From assembly GCA_017654935.2 (NCBI GenBank), contig CM065713.1, forward strand, positions 23,176,875 through 23,240,874: DNA of 64,000 nucleotides. Reading direction: 5' to 3'. The DNA comes from Phymorhynchus buccinoides (taxonomy: Eukaryota; Mollusca; Gastropoda; Neogastropoda; Raphitomidae). This document shows positions 1-9,527 of the stretch, piece by piece. The notes under the pieces were generated by a model. It was not told where the DNA came from. It did not search any database and saw nothing but the letters and a program-made list of their open reading frames with translations. A program made the translations under genes and the position numbers. How positions within the stretch are numbered: the stretch's first letter is position 1; each line of letters begins with the position of its first letter.

Positions 1-381
1 ACTGCCAGAGAAAATAGAAAAAAATAATTGGGTAAACCATGACATGAAAACAACTGATAGAGCCAATCTGAAAAAAATTGTCTGGGGATATTACTCTCTT
101 GATTGTGTTAGATCAAAAGCCAGCATATCAGGGTTATTCCTCTTCATCTGATGACATCATCAGTGATGTCATCAGCTCAGAACGTAATACGTTGGTGGCA
201 GTCAATTGGGTTTTTGTTTTTTTTAAACACACACAGCACCGACAATAGCAATCCAACTCAATACTGAGCTCTAGATAATTGCTAAGAACAAGTGTTGTGC
301 ATAAAATTATAAAAGTATTATTCATAAACGCAAATAATCGAAACTTAGTCGTCCAAACACACACACATACACAAAAACAGT

Positions 382-775
382 GTAGAGTGGCACAGTGGTA
401 GCACGTTCGCTTCGTGTCAAGTAAACCCGAGTTCGAACCTGGGTACAGGGGATTTTTCCTCTCACTTTGCACTAGGCCTTGCGGTCTGAACGTGGAGTCT
501 TTCGGATGAGACGATAAACCAAGGGCCCATGTTCTCATGCACTTAGCACACGTTAAACCCAGTGGCAACGAAAAAGTTGTCATTTGGTCAAAATTTACCC
601 CCCTACCGTTCCTCCCTCATCAGTCGCACAAAAATCGCATGCAACAAACAAACAAAATTAAAAATTGGGTGGCGAGCCTCTGGCTGCGACGCGCTCTCCG
701 TGTGGGAGCAACCCGAATTTCACAGAGACACCTCTGTGACAATAATGTACCGGGTACCTAATCTAATCTAACAAA
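382..775 (+). mobile_element. tRNA-derived SINE
   Basis: The 5' end carries RNA polymerase III box-like motifs: A box TGGCACAGTGG and, about 40 bp later, B box GTTCGAACC. A central block follows with TCTTTCGGATGAGACG, which resembles the conserved central domain of SINEs widespread in animals (possibly the MetaSINE type; from memory, not searched). Next come a low-complexity stretch and the motif GGGAGCAACCCGAATTTCAC. The 3' tail is a short TAATC-type repeat. A second copy lies at 1055-1456 in the opposite orientation. Confidence 0.75.
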
Positions 776-1054
776 CACACACATTATAGGAAAGAGAATG
801 CTGATTTGAGGTTCACAAATATGCACATACTCTTCGTACAATGTCCTTTAGTTGTGCAGTTACCAAAACATAGAACAAAATTGTAACTGAAACAACCCCT
901 TCTACACACTATTCCAAAATGCATTCTAAAGCACACGGCTGTGTTCAAAACAGATGTCAATAAGATAAGATTGTTAACTCCCCCAAAAAGACAGAGCAAA
1001 CTTCATTAGGTAAAATATTTGATTAACTTGAACTTCACACGTTATTATTAGGTA

Positions 1055-1296
1055 CTTTATAGTCACAGAGGCGTGTCTGTGAAATTCGGGTTGCTCCCAC
1101 CTGGAGAGCGCGTCGCAGCCAGAGGCGCGCCACCCAATTTTTAATTTAATTTTTTTTTTTTTTGCATGCGATTTTTGTCACTGATGAGGGGGGGGGGGGG
1201 GGGGGGGTGGGAGGGGGGGGAGTAATAATTTTTTTACCAAATGACAACTTTTTCGTTGCCACTGGGTTTAACGTGTGCTAAGTGCATGGGCACACG

Positions 1297-1327
<31 letters not shown>

Positions 1328-1456
1328 TCCACGTTCAGACCGTTAAGGCCTAGTGCAGAATGAGAGGAAAAAATCCCCTGTACCCAGGTTCGAACTCGGG
1401 TTTACTTGACACGAAGCGAACGCGATACCACTGTCGAGCTGTGCCACTCTACACAC
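1055..1456 (-). mobile_element. tRNA-derived SINE, second copy
   Basis: This is the same SINE family as 382-775, read on the minus strand, so the two elements are tail to tail about 280 bp apart. The tRNA-like head has a short insertion between the A-box region and the start (GCACAGCTCGACAGTGG). A poly-G run (poly-C on the element strand) near 1190-1220 varies strongly in length among copies. Counterparts are at 29000-29400 and 61230-61660. Confidence 0.75.
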
Positions 1457-1585
1457 GTTGGACGCACACCCACTACTTGTGAGATATCAAAACAAAAAAA
1501 CACATTTTGATTTAGGTCCCCTGTATCAGTGTTTTCGGAATTAACCCTTTGAAGTAACATAAAAATCAAGAGACACATAAAACAG

Positions 1586-1992
1586 CACATCGTCAGTGAC
1601 ATTTACAAACCTCGTATCTCGATTTTGGGGGGTTTGAGTTAGATACATAGTCAGTTCTTTTCATTTTTCACACCACCTTCCACCAAAAGCTCGTATCTCT
1701 AACGACTTTCTATCTGGGGTAAAAGAGATTGTGAACATAGAAGAAAAACTCGTAAGTCCCAAATTCAGATCTAGTTAAGGACAAAAACCTCGTATCTTCG
1801 TTCTTTTCAAGTCTAACAAAACGTTTTCAGTCATTTTAACAGAATGCAGGACTTAACTCGCAATATCTCAAACATATTCATCATAGTTAATCAATTGTGG
1901 CCAGCGCAGTTACTTTTTAAAACAGTTAAATTCGTTTTTCTCAAAACTACCAACATTGAGATATGAGGTTTGTGAATGTCACCGACGACATG
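1586..1992. mobile_element. MITE-like element with ~40-bp terminal inverted repeats
   Basis: The left end (CGTCAGTGACATTTAC, then AAACCTCGTATCTCG) is the imperfect reverse complement of the right end, which reads on the opposite strand as CGTCGGTGACATTCAC then AAACCTCATATCTCA. About 400 bp lie between the ends, with no coding capacity. The motif CTCGTATCT or a close variant recurs several times inside (near 1611, 1690, 1789 and, weaker, 1857). Copies are at 28454-28868 and 60678-61097. The transposon superfamily is unknown; no clean target duplication was seen. Confidence 0.6.
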
Positions 1993-2597
1993 ACAAACCC
2001 TTAGCGCATACATGTACACACACACATACATGGAACATCCGTGCGGAACCCCCATAAATAAGGAAAAAAATAAACGGACACATTGCACGCGTCAGTATTT
2101 CGAACATGGAAACATGCATTAATTTTTGTCTTTCTTTCATTTACTTCCTTCTTCTTCTTCTGCATTCTCAGGCCATATGGCCATAATGGGTGAGGTACGT
2201 ATGTGTCCGGTTTTCAGTTTTCACCGGTCTCCTCACTGCGTACAGCCGACACATTCCGATTTCGGAGGAGCTCAAAAGAGAAAAATGATTTGGAAGATTT
2301 TGTTGAAAAAAGGCAGGAGAATGGACCACCAATAAGTCAGAAAGATAGTAGATGATAGAAAGCAAAGGGAAAAGGCCAGAGTCAAAGAGAGTGGCAGATT
2401 AGAGGAAGTTACATGCACAGAACTTCCAGAAGGTGGGGGAACTATTTTTACAAAAGACCCCCCGGTATCCCCACGGGGAGATTATTTTACTTATAAACAG
2501 GTTTCTGTGCATAACTTCTGCACATATCTGCACACAGTGTTGCCTTCGTGTATTCGAAAAAATTGTAAAATCATTTTTTTCAATCTATAAAATATTC

Positions 2598-3009
2598 GGT
2601 AAAGGTCAAGATGTGCCACCCCCCCTGCATTTCTCGGTTAATTGTATTTTTCCGTGTTTGCCTTTCTTACCATACATAAAGCTGTATTTTAGGAACATTT
2701 TGAGCTAATTACCTTTTTGGAATACTAACCCTAACCCTAGCCCTAAACCTAACCCTACCCCCCACTATGTACTGCAGTACACCGCGATTTGTCACAGTTG
2801 TGGTTCGTTGCGTTTTTCCGTCTTATAGGGTGGGGGGTAGGGTTAGGGTTAGGGTTAGGGTTAGGGCTAGGGATAGGGTTAGTATTCCAAAAAGGTTATT
2901 AGCTAAAAATGTTCCTAAAATACAGCTTTATGTATGGTAAGAAAGGCAATCACGGAAAAATACAATTAACCGAGAAATGTAGGGGGGGTGGCACATCTTT
3001 ACCTTTACC
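2598..3009. mobile_element. Foldback element carrying TTAGGG-type arrays
   Basis: Two arms of about 200 bp are inverted copies of each other. Each starts GGTAAAGGT at the outer edge, runs through a block with ACATAAAGCTGTATTTTAGG, and ends inward in CCCTAA/TTAGGG repeats (2727-2757 and 2835-2882). A unique centre of about 75 bp separates the arms. An 8-bp flanking repeat AAATATTC (2590-2597 and 3010-3017) looks like a target-site duplication, a length known for hAT-like transposons. There is no coding capacity, so this is a non-autonomous element. Related copies lie at 16281-16709, 27412-27841, 52341-52618 and 59634-60080. Confidence 0.75.
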
Positions 3010-3129
3010 AAATATTCATACTTAAGAGTTAAAAAAAAATTAAACAAACAACAAAAAACAACCAAAAGCTCAATTCACAAGTGGGATTTTTTTTCTCCCT
3101 CAAGAAAAAAGATTGTATAGGGGAAGATA

Positions 3130-3370
3130 AGCATCCAGTCTCTTTTCCCTATATGAGTAGTGAGGACAGAAACACTGGTTATGTCCCTTTTAAACAGGAC
3201 ACATTTTACACGTCGATAGGCCAGTTGAATTCTCCGTTCAAGTTCCAGTCTGAGTTTTTGGATAGCCTCCACTGTGAATAGTGTACACGTCCCCACTAAC
3301 GATAACTCTATCAGCCCAGTTCGCCGAGCTCTTAAGTAATCCATGTTACCCTTTTAGAATATCTTTGCTC
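3130..3370. repeat. Local ~225-bp interspersed repeat, copy 1
   Basis: The sequence from CTATATGAGTAGTGAGGACA to CCTTTTAGAAT recurs at 5005-5235 and 11350-11578. Reversed and error-rich versions lie near 57580-57850 and 59290-59510. The gap at 26750-27249 ends inside this repeat. It has no coding potential. Confidence 0.7.
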
Positions 3371-4220
3371 GAGATGAAAGAGTAACTTGATAAAACAAAG
3401 AGAAGAATTAAAAATCAAGCCATTCATTGAAAATGCATTAAAAAAAAAAACCAATAGTTACGAATAGTGCAAACAATTCAAGCTAATCAAAGTAAAGCCC
3501 TGTATTAAAAATGCACCAAATATTTTTGTTTGTGGCACAAGCCACAAAACCTATAACTCACTTTGTCGGTCGGTCCAAAATTGTCGCACATTTCGCAAAA
3601 TTGTCGCACATATTTTAAAGGAGAAAGTAACATTTCAGTTGTCATATCTACAGTCCTGAATGAATGAAATTTTGGGCTTTACGTCCTCTCGACCAATTGG
3701 TTTTCCCACAAACAAACCACTACAAAAGCAAAGTCAGAGGCAAAATTGTGGTCTAAGGGAGCGAAGCGAGTTTAGAAGTGACCAAGGTATGGTGTGCACA
3801 CAGATTTACTTCCCTTGAAGCAAATGCATAGAAAATTAACAGCTATCTATTAAATCCGGACATATATGACCAGAACGACTTGAATGAGTTCAAATACCCA
3901 GGCAAAAATCTTTACAAATAGTTCATCCACCTTTTGGAAGTTCTGTGCTTGTAACTTCCTCAAATCTATCAATCCCTTTGACTGCTTTTTCCCTTTGAAT
4001 ACTATCTTTCTGTCTTACTGGTCCATTCTCCTGCCTTTGTTCTAGAAATTCTTGCAAAGGTTTTTTTTCCCAGCTGGGGCTACCTATTTCTCAGTTAGGC
4101 GCATAACGACAGCATGACGCATCTGCACTCATAATTGATGAGACTGGACTGTCTGAGCGATCGAAAAAAAAGAAGAATTAATACTGAAATAGTGTGAAAA
4201 AAATCAAATAAAGCCCAGCA
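3371..4220. repeat. AT-rich intergenic DNA with degenerate minisatellite units
   Basis: No gene is visible. Near 3430-3510 and 4170-4220 there are degenerate units containing variants of AAAGCCCTGTATTAAAAATG, the same unit seen in 4467-4720. Between them is apparently unrelated sequence, including a GTCGCACAT direct repeat near 3590-3610 and a block (3690-4180) that begins the duplication shared with 10028 onward. Confidence 0.45.
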
Positions 4221-4224
4221 TTAA

Positions 4225-4462
4225 CCCTTTCACCGCCAGCCATATTTCAGCCAAAGAGTTCCATTAAATGTACCTGGGTAGAGAACAAAATCCATCTGCA
4301 GTATTGGGGATTCTTCTGTGACATATATATAATAAGGTCTATCCTTACCTCCCAAAACTAAGACAATGTGGTCTTTGGATAATAGACCCCGAATTGATGC
4401 CTTTTAGTGGCATGGGTGTTAAATCACTGTGGTGCTAAAATGCGACTTTGGCGGTGAAAGGG
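4225..4462. mobile_element. piggyBac-type MITE at a TTAA site (orientation 1)
   Basis: The element begins CCCTTTCACCGCCA and ends with its reverse complement TGGCGGTGAAAGGG. It is flanked on both sides by TTAA (4221-4224 and 4463-4466). TTAA targets with CCC at the transposon end are the signature of piggyBac elements. At about 238 bp with no open frame it is non-autonomous. The corresponding site in the tandem copy (10560-10805) has a diverged family member in the opposite orientation, and the site near 58421 is empty. Confidence 0.85.
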
Positions 4463-4466
4463 TTAA

Positions 4467-4720
4467 AAACGCGCCAAAAACTAACAAGGGAAGCTTTTCT
4501 AATGACCAGTGTGAAAAATTCAAACTAAAAGCTTTGCAATCAAAATGCACACAAAACTAACAAAAAAAGGCCAGTAACGACTAGTGTCAACATTCAAAAT
4601 AAAACTCAACATTAAAATGTACCAACAGATAACAATGAGGCATGAAACAAACGGTGTGCAACACTCAAAGTAAAGCCCTGCACTAAAAATGGACATAAAA
4701 TAGCATTGTAAGCTAACCGA
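4467..4720. repeat. Degenerate ~75-bp minisatellite
   Basis: Successive units share a pattern like GTGTGAAAAATTCAAA, then AAAGC, TTGCA and AAAATGCAC, then AAAACTAACAA. They are strongly diverged from each other. The array continues the units seen at 3430-3510 and 4170-4220 and has been split by the piggyBac-type MITE. It repeats at 10810-11060. Confidence 0.55.
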
Positions 4721-5004
4721 AAAAATTGAAAAAACAAAAAGAAGAGAAGAATCTAAAGCAAAGTTCTCCCCCCGAAGACGGAGCGTGGCTGTCCACATGG
4801 CGGGGTAATCAAAAACAGGTCACACACATAATGTTCTCATCCCTAGCTGATGCATTTGTACTGAATTGTGCAAGTGCTCTGGCTGTAATGGGATGATCCC
4901 TGGAGTCGTTAAGCCAGGGAACAACAACAACAACAATAACAACAACAAAGCAAAGTTCACATTGATGGTGTACAAAGACACTGAAAAGAAAAGACTCACA
5001 TCCG

Positions 5005-5235
5005 GTCTCTTTTCCTTACATGAGTAGTGAGGACAGAAACACTGGTTATGTCCCTTAAAAACAGTACACATTTACACGTCGATAGGCCAGTTGAATTCTC
5101 CATTCAAATTCCAGTCTGAGTTTTTAGATAGCCTCCACTGTGAATAGTGTACTGTCCCCACTAACGATAACTCTATCAGCCCGGTTCGCCGTGACTCTTA
5201 GGTAGTCCATCTTACCCTTTTAGAATCTTTGCGGT
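5005..5235. repeat. Local ~225-bp interspersed repeat, copy 2
   Basis: This matches 3130-3370 with a few substitutions and a short deletion around GTGTACTGTCCCC. A CAA-type microsatellite (4920-4950) precedes it. The stretch 5236-5561 shows no gene or recognisable element. Confidence 0.7.
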
Positions 5236-5699
5236 GTACCAAAAAGAACTAAGGAAAAATAACCAGATTACACTGTTACATTACACAGAACATCTGATAC
5301 AATTATTTTCTAACTACAGACTTTTTCTTCTTCTTCGTTCGCTCAGACAGTTTCCTGTCATATGAGCATAGATTCGTCATGCTGCGGTTATGCACCTAAC
5401 TAAGAAACTGTTAAACATTTGGACAGTAAGTTTGATATAAGTCGCTAATTATACCGTCAGTGTCGGAGCATTTCACTTGTAACCTCGTACAACCACAACT
5501 AACATATCACACAGCTTTTATTGTTTAGAGTTCTTCTTCACAATCCAGACCACATGGAGACTACCGTATTCTACGGACAATAATGCAACACTTTTCCCTC
5601 CAGACTAAGACCCCTGCGCCTTATAATGTGACTGATAATATAGTAAGAAACTATAATAACAAAATCTGAATTTTGTTTAAAATTTGGGGGGTGCGCCTT

Positions 5700-5800
5700 A
5701 TAATAATGATAATAATAATAATAATATTAATAGTGAATCATTTATATAGCGCACTCCTCCATCAAATGTGGAGCTCTATGTGCTTAACAACAACAAAATT
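5700..5800 (-). mobile_element. Retroelement 3' tail with (ATT)n
   Basis: On the minus strand this reads GAGTGCGCTATATAAATG followed by an (ATT)n-type repeat. This is the shape of the shared 3' tail of many animal LINE/SINE pairs, in which a GCGCTATATAAAT box precedes a simple-repeat tail. No 5' body was recognised. The copy at 12040-12140 is equivalent. Confidence 0.45.
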
Positions 5801-6054
5801 AAAAGCAAAAAATTCAACAACAAAAACAAATAATCGCTCACACACATGCAAATAGGCATACACAATGTATACACACACACCCACACAGGCACGCACGTAC
5901 GCACATACATACACACACACTAACTCACGCACGCACACACACCGTTACCATCACCACCACTCACCCCACCCAAGAACACAATACAAAATACAATCAGTTC
6001 AATAAAGCATCAACACTCTCGCAACAAAGTTGACGTAGACATTGCAGACCCGTG

Positions 6055-6165
6055 GGAAGGCGTTCATTTGGCTGCTACAACTAAAAGGAAAGCTCTCTGC
6101 CAGTGTTAGACTGCTGAAGCTGTGCTGTCTGACCCATTGCAATGTGGTGTGCCATGTGGCCCGTA
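6055..6165 (+). pseudogene. Antisense fragment of the SOCS-box gene
   Basis: About 100 bp here, from TGTGGGAAGGCGTTCATTTG-like sequence onward, matches the coding strand of the neighbouring gene around 7090-7185, roughly codons 777-808 (LWEGVHLAA to RLTRCSV). It lies in the opposite orientation. Identity by eye is near 85-90%. It is too short to be a gene. A transcript of the gene reading into its 3' flank would contain a stretch complementary to its own coding region. The fragment is preceded by AATAAA (6001-6006) and ACATTGCAG, which may be coincidental. Confidence 0.75.
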
Positions 6166-6179
6166 AAATACGGTACATT

Positions 6180-9100
6180 TTAGTCTCTGGATTGATCCAT
6201 CACTTCCTTTTCTTTTTCTCCGTCTCCTTCCTCAAGATCCATGTTAACAACGTCGCTGAAGTGCAGAAGGTCTTTACAGGGCTCAGGAACAGGCAGACTG
6301 TTGATCCTGTCGGAGTGACCCGGCTGACAGCCGATGTGGTGAGAGACAGCTAAGCGAGCCAGGTGCTGCAGGCGGCAAGGGCTGGAGGCAGCTTCTGTTA
6401 TAAGGCTGTACCCTTTCCTCCTGTCTTTCAATCCAACATCCTTCTCCAGTGAACGTTTAGCTAATCTCTTCCTCAACTGTCCTCCGTTCTTTTCCAGATA
6501 TCTACGCAGCCGTTTGGGAGAATGCGCCCCAGAGGCCAACAAAAGTTTGATGACCTTTAAATCAGATTTTCGAAAAGCCTCCCCTAATCCACGCACAGTG
6601 GTTCCTCCCCCTTCCCATCGTTCAAAGCTGGAGAGGCCGGCAGAAATGCACAGTTTGACCATTTCAACCCGACTGCCGTCTGTCTCATTTCTTGCAGCAG
6701 CATTGAACAAACTGCTGTCAAAATTTTCTGGTTCAAACTTAATGGTGGGATCTATTCGGCAAAGCAACTCTTCAGCCAAGCACTTCTGACCGTATGCAAT
6801 GGCCGTCGTCAAAACACATGGAAGGAGGTCCGGAATCTTTGAATTTGTGCATCTTGGTACTAGAGCTCTGGCAACATCCCACATTTGTCTCTCTACCGCC
6901 TCCATCAACAGGAAATTTACCACGTGGGGGTTCCGGCAGAGGTGGTGCTTCTCCAGAACGTACGATGAGGAATTGGCTCTCAGCACAAGAGCCCAGTGTA
7001 CCAGACCTTGAAATTGACAGGCCATGGCCAGGTTGTTTTTCAAGGGTACACTAAGCTCTTCTGCTGATCGCTCCCACACAAACTCTACACTGCAGCGGGT
7101 CAGACGCCACAGCTTCAGTAGTCTAGCACTGGCAGAGAGCTTTCCTCTCGTAGCCGCCAAATGAACGCCTTCCCACAGCAAGGTGCGGTGACGACGCAGA
7201 GAAGGGAATGTAGTGACCATCGTGGTCAGCATTTCAAAGTCCTCACTGACCAGAGCCAGGAAGAAGGCCAGTCTGGCATGGCCATTGTCCGCACACCACT
7301 GGGTCACACTGGACACGGCGACTGGCCATTGGCATGCAGTAATTCCATCATTCACGCGGGTCACTATTTGTTTCAGACAATGCAAAACGATGTCAATGTA
7401 CCGGGTCCATTTTTCAACAGTTTTAGCAATGTCAGAACATACATTTTCCTCAGAAAGCATTTCACAGATACACCTCTCCAACAATCTGAGAGCCACATTT
7501 ATTGTGGGGAAAAATGTGTTTGGTAATTGAGGTTTCTTTCGCATGATAATGTTCATCAGTTGCACAGCTTCATCCAGATCAAGGCCACCATGATTGGCAA
7601 GCTTCTCATCACAAACATATGAGATGAACTGAAATCGTTGCCCATCAATTGCCAAGGAATACGCAAAGGCACGGTCTTTATCCTGCACAGAAAACGGTGC
7701 ATCAACACGCACACTGTTAGTGCACAGCATGACAAAGCAGTCTGCACAGTCCATCTCCACAGACTTCCTGATGGCTTTTCTATACACTTTCTTGCTCAAT
7801 TCTTTGTCGCAGCTTTCATTGAACAGCTTCTGGAACGTCTCCAGACTGCTGGTTGTCCTCAGTTCGAAGTATTGCTTCATGGAAGTGTTCACTGCATATT
7901 GTCTGGGCCACTTTTCCACTCTCCCGTCCACATCACAGCAGATCATAAGAAACCGTTCACTGATCGCCCCATCTTGAATCAGCCAAGAAATGACAAATTT
8001 GGTATCTTTCTTGGACACACCATGCCTAAATAATGTAAATGCCAGTTTGTATTCTTCCATCTGGAGAGTGTGCCTAAACAATGACGAGCGGTCTGAATCT
8101 GAATAGCTGAACAATGGATACATTCTTTCCACAAAAGCACGGTACTCGTTCTGATCAAACTCAAAGAGCTTGGTCAAGGCATATCTCAACTGCTTACGTT
8201 TCCATTTAGTGTGAAGCAAGTATTCTCTCCCACAAAAATGCACAATTGGGGGGCAAGATGTTTTAACAGAAGTGGCTACGAAAAATGCCAAGTGCTTTTC
8301 TCCTTCTCTGTACAGGACGTCATAGATCCATCTGACCTCTCCCCCATCACATTTTGAAGGCTGCAGATTCTCCTTCCATTGCTGGTGAACAAACTTTTGC
8401 TTGAAGACACGACGGGCCCTTGGGTATTCTGTGATCAACTGGATGAAAATGGATTCATCCAGGAGCTGAACTGCGAACTTGATGACTGCCATCAGCTGGG
8501 AGTCCGTGATGGATTCTGTCCGCAGGATGTGTAAGATGAGGTATCCCACGTGAAATCTGACTGACCCCATCAACAGCAGACCCTTCAGACCTTCAGGAAT
8601 AGCACCATCATAGAACAGGTCCAGTAGGTCCAGCACCAAATTGTTATCAAAAAGCTTGCAGACTGTATATTCACAGGCATTGACACCACTATTTAAGAGT
8701 TGATAAATTATAGGCCACTTTTTGCTTGCCACTGCCTGGTCACAGACACTCTCCATCTGGGTCACACTCAGCCCTTCATTCACCAGTCCTGACACCAATG
8801 TCCACTGGCTCTGCTTCATGGACTCTCCCAGAACAAAGTCGGTCAGGTCGGGGTCTCTGACCTTCCTCACCACCTCCAGAACAAAGTCCCCATGACCGGC
8901 GGCTATCTGCTGTCGCAGTCCCTCCTCCCTGCAGTGTTTGCTGACCCCCAGGTCCATCAGTGTGGCCGTGCACTGGACGTGCTGATGACCCAGGGCACAC
9001 TGCAGCAGGCTGTTCCTCAGCTGACCAGGGACACCCATCTCTATCAGCCGCAGCACCAGGGCCCACTGTCCATTGTCCACAGCCTGCTGACACAGCCACT

Positions 9101-9512
9101 CTGACCAGCGTCCACTGCCCCCTGCCCTGTCCACCATCTGTGTGACCCAGGGCCACTGACCCTGCTGCACTGCCCTGTGAACAACGCTGTCCAGCTCTTC
9201 ACCGCTGAGCTGGGGCTCCATCAGCTGCACCACACCTTGCCACTGATTGCAGTTCACCAGCTCTATGACCAGTACACTGGTCTGCAGCACTTGCTGGCAT
9301 TTCTTGAAGAGATGGTCAACCCAGTCCCACCGCTGGTCAGCTACGGCTTTGTCCATCACCTGCTTCAGCATGGTCACGTAGCTGTCCAGGTGACCCACAA
9401 GGTCTGCTGCCCTGTCCCACTCTGACCGCTGGACACAGGCCATGAACTGGTCAAGATGTGGACTGGAAGTGGAACAGTGTGTAGCAGGACTCTCTGACTC
9501 TGGACAATTCAT
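6180..9512 (-). CDS. SOCS-box protein with helical (ankyrin-like) solenoid, copy A
   Basis: This is a single uninterrupted frame of 1110 aa. The start chosen is the first ATG (MNCPESES); an upstream in-frame extension exists only with non-ATG codons. Residues ~20-280 form roughly 30-residue repeats of the type AVxxGQWxLVxxLIxxGV, with Trp at regular spacing (e.g. 32, 62, 91, 120, 150, 237, 266). Similar helical pairs continue to an ankyrin-like pair near 985-1035 (VEMVKLCISAGL, IKLLLASGA). Residues ~1044-1085 are a SOCS box: a BC-box (LQHLARLAV, fitting LxxxAxxxV) and a Cul5 box LPVP. Known SOCS boxes recruit Elongin B/C and Cullin-5, so this is probably a ubiquitin-ligase substrate receptor. 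That role and the target are inferred. It is longer than typical vertebrate ASB proteins. The 5' flank is lost in an N gap 15 bp before the ATG. Confidence 0.85.
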   Translation of the reverse strand: MNCPESESPATHCSTSSPHLDQFMACVQRSEWDRAADLVGHLDSYVTMLKQVMDKAVADQRWDWVDHLFKKCQQVLQTSVLVIELVNCNQWQGVVQLMEPQLSGEELDSVVHRAVQQGQWPWVTQMVDRAGGSGRWSEWLCQQAVDNGQWALVLRLIEMGVPGQLRNSLLQCALGHQHVQCTATLMDLGVSKHCREEGLRQQIAAGHGDFVLEVVRKVRDPDLTDFVLGESMKQSQWTLVSGLVNEGLSVTQMESVCDQAVASKKWPIIYQLLNSGVNACEYTVCKLFDNNLVLDLLDLFYDGAIPEGLKGLLLMGSVRFHVGYLILHILRTESITDSQLMAVIKFAVQLLDESIFIQLITEYPRARRVFKQKFVHQQWKENLQPSKCDGGEVRWIYDVLYREGEKHLAFFVATSVKTSCPPIVHFCGREYLLHTKWKRKQLRYALTKLFEFDQNEYRAFVERMYPLFSYSDSDRSSLFRHTLQMEEYKLAFTLFRHGVSKKDTKFVISWLIQDGAISERFLMICCDVDGRVEKWPRQYAVNTSMKQYFELRTTSSLETFQKLFNESCDKELSKKVYRKAIRKSVEMDCADCFVMLCTNSVRVDAPFSVQDKDRAFAYSLAIDGQRFQFISYVCDEKLANHGGLDLDEAVQLMNIIMRKKPQLPNTFFPTINVALRLLERCICEMLSEENVCSDIAKTVEKWTRYIDIVLHCLKQIVTRVNDGITACQWPVAVSSVTQWCADNGHARLAFFLALVSEDFEMLTTMVTTFPSLRRHRTLLWEGVHLAATRGKLSASARLLKLWRLTRCSVEFVWERSAEELSVPLKNNLAMACQFQGLVHWALVLRANSSSYVLEKHHLCRNPHVVNFLLMEAVERQMWDVARALVPRCTNSKIPDLLPCVLTTAIAYGQKCLAEELLCRIDPTIKFEPENFDSSLFNAAARNETDGSRVEMVKLCISAGLSSFERWEGGGTTVRGLGEAFRKSDLKVIKLLLASGAHSPKRLRRYLEKNGGQLRKRLAKRSLEKDVGLKDRRKGYSLITEAASSPCRLQHLARLAVSHHIGCQPGHSDRINSLPVPEPCKDLLHFSDVVNMDLEEGDGEKEKEVMDQSRD

Positions 9513-9527
9513 CTTTGCAGTAGAATC

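Larger units (their letters stand above)
1..3160. repeat. Large duplicated block, inverted copy of 27250-30443
   Basis: Read backwards, this block matches 27250-30443 almost base for base. It matches 59488-62726 with many small indels. It holds two SINEs, one TIR element and one foldback element in the same order as its copies, and no protein gene. Its TTAGGG-like array resembles the error-rich copy near 59780 (it shares CCCTATCCCTAGCC) more than the copy near 27550. So this block and 59488-62726 are probably one locus, and 27250-30443 is a paralogue or another haplotype. Confidence 0.9.
5562..6175. mobile_element. TA-flanked MITE-like element carrying a host gene fragment
   Basis: The left end TACCGTATTCTACGG (5562) pairs with a right end whose reverse complement is TACCGTATTTTACGG (ending 6175). 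The terminal TA on each side could be the target dinucleotide typical of Tc1/mariner-like elements. Inside are GCGCCTTATAA motifs, a nested LINE/SINE-type 3' tail (5700-5800), a (CA)n tract (5865-5945), and a fragment homologous to the adjacent SOCS-box gene (6055-6165). The right end lies 4 bp from that gene's stop codon. A second copy is at 11904-12528. Confidence 0.65.

Noticed and set aside
134..583. A 149-codon minus-strand frame conserved in 29861-30310
   Set aside because: It reads across the antisense of a SINE head and a CA repeat, so it is a shadow of repetitive DNA.
2727..2882. TTAGGG arrays as a chromosome end or fused telomere
   Set aside because: The arrays are short, occur in both orientations inside a foldback element with target duplications, and recur at several internal positions.
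5865..5945. CA-rich stretch as a Z-DNA or regulatory element of the SOCS-box gene
   Set aside because: It is one of many (CA)n microsatellites in the window and lies inside a transposon-like element; there is no specific evidence.
8776..9156. Overlapping frames of 60-130 codons on both strands within the SOCS-box genes
   Set aside because: They are antisense or out-of-frame shadows of a long GC-rich repeat-coding region that is clearly coded in one frame.
6180..9512. Calling the protein a standard ankyrin-repeat protein
   Set aside because: The repeats have ankyrin-like length and helical pattern but lack the TPLHxA signature except for a vague C-terminal resemblance. 'Ankyrin-like solenoid' is as far as the sequence supports.
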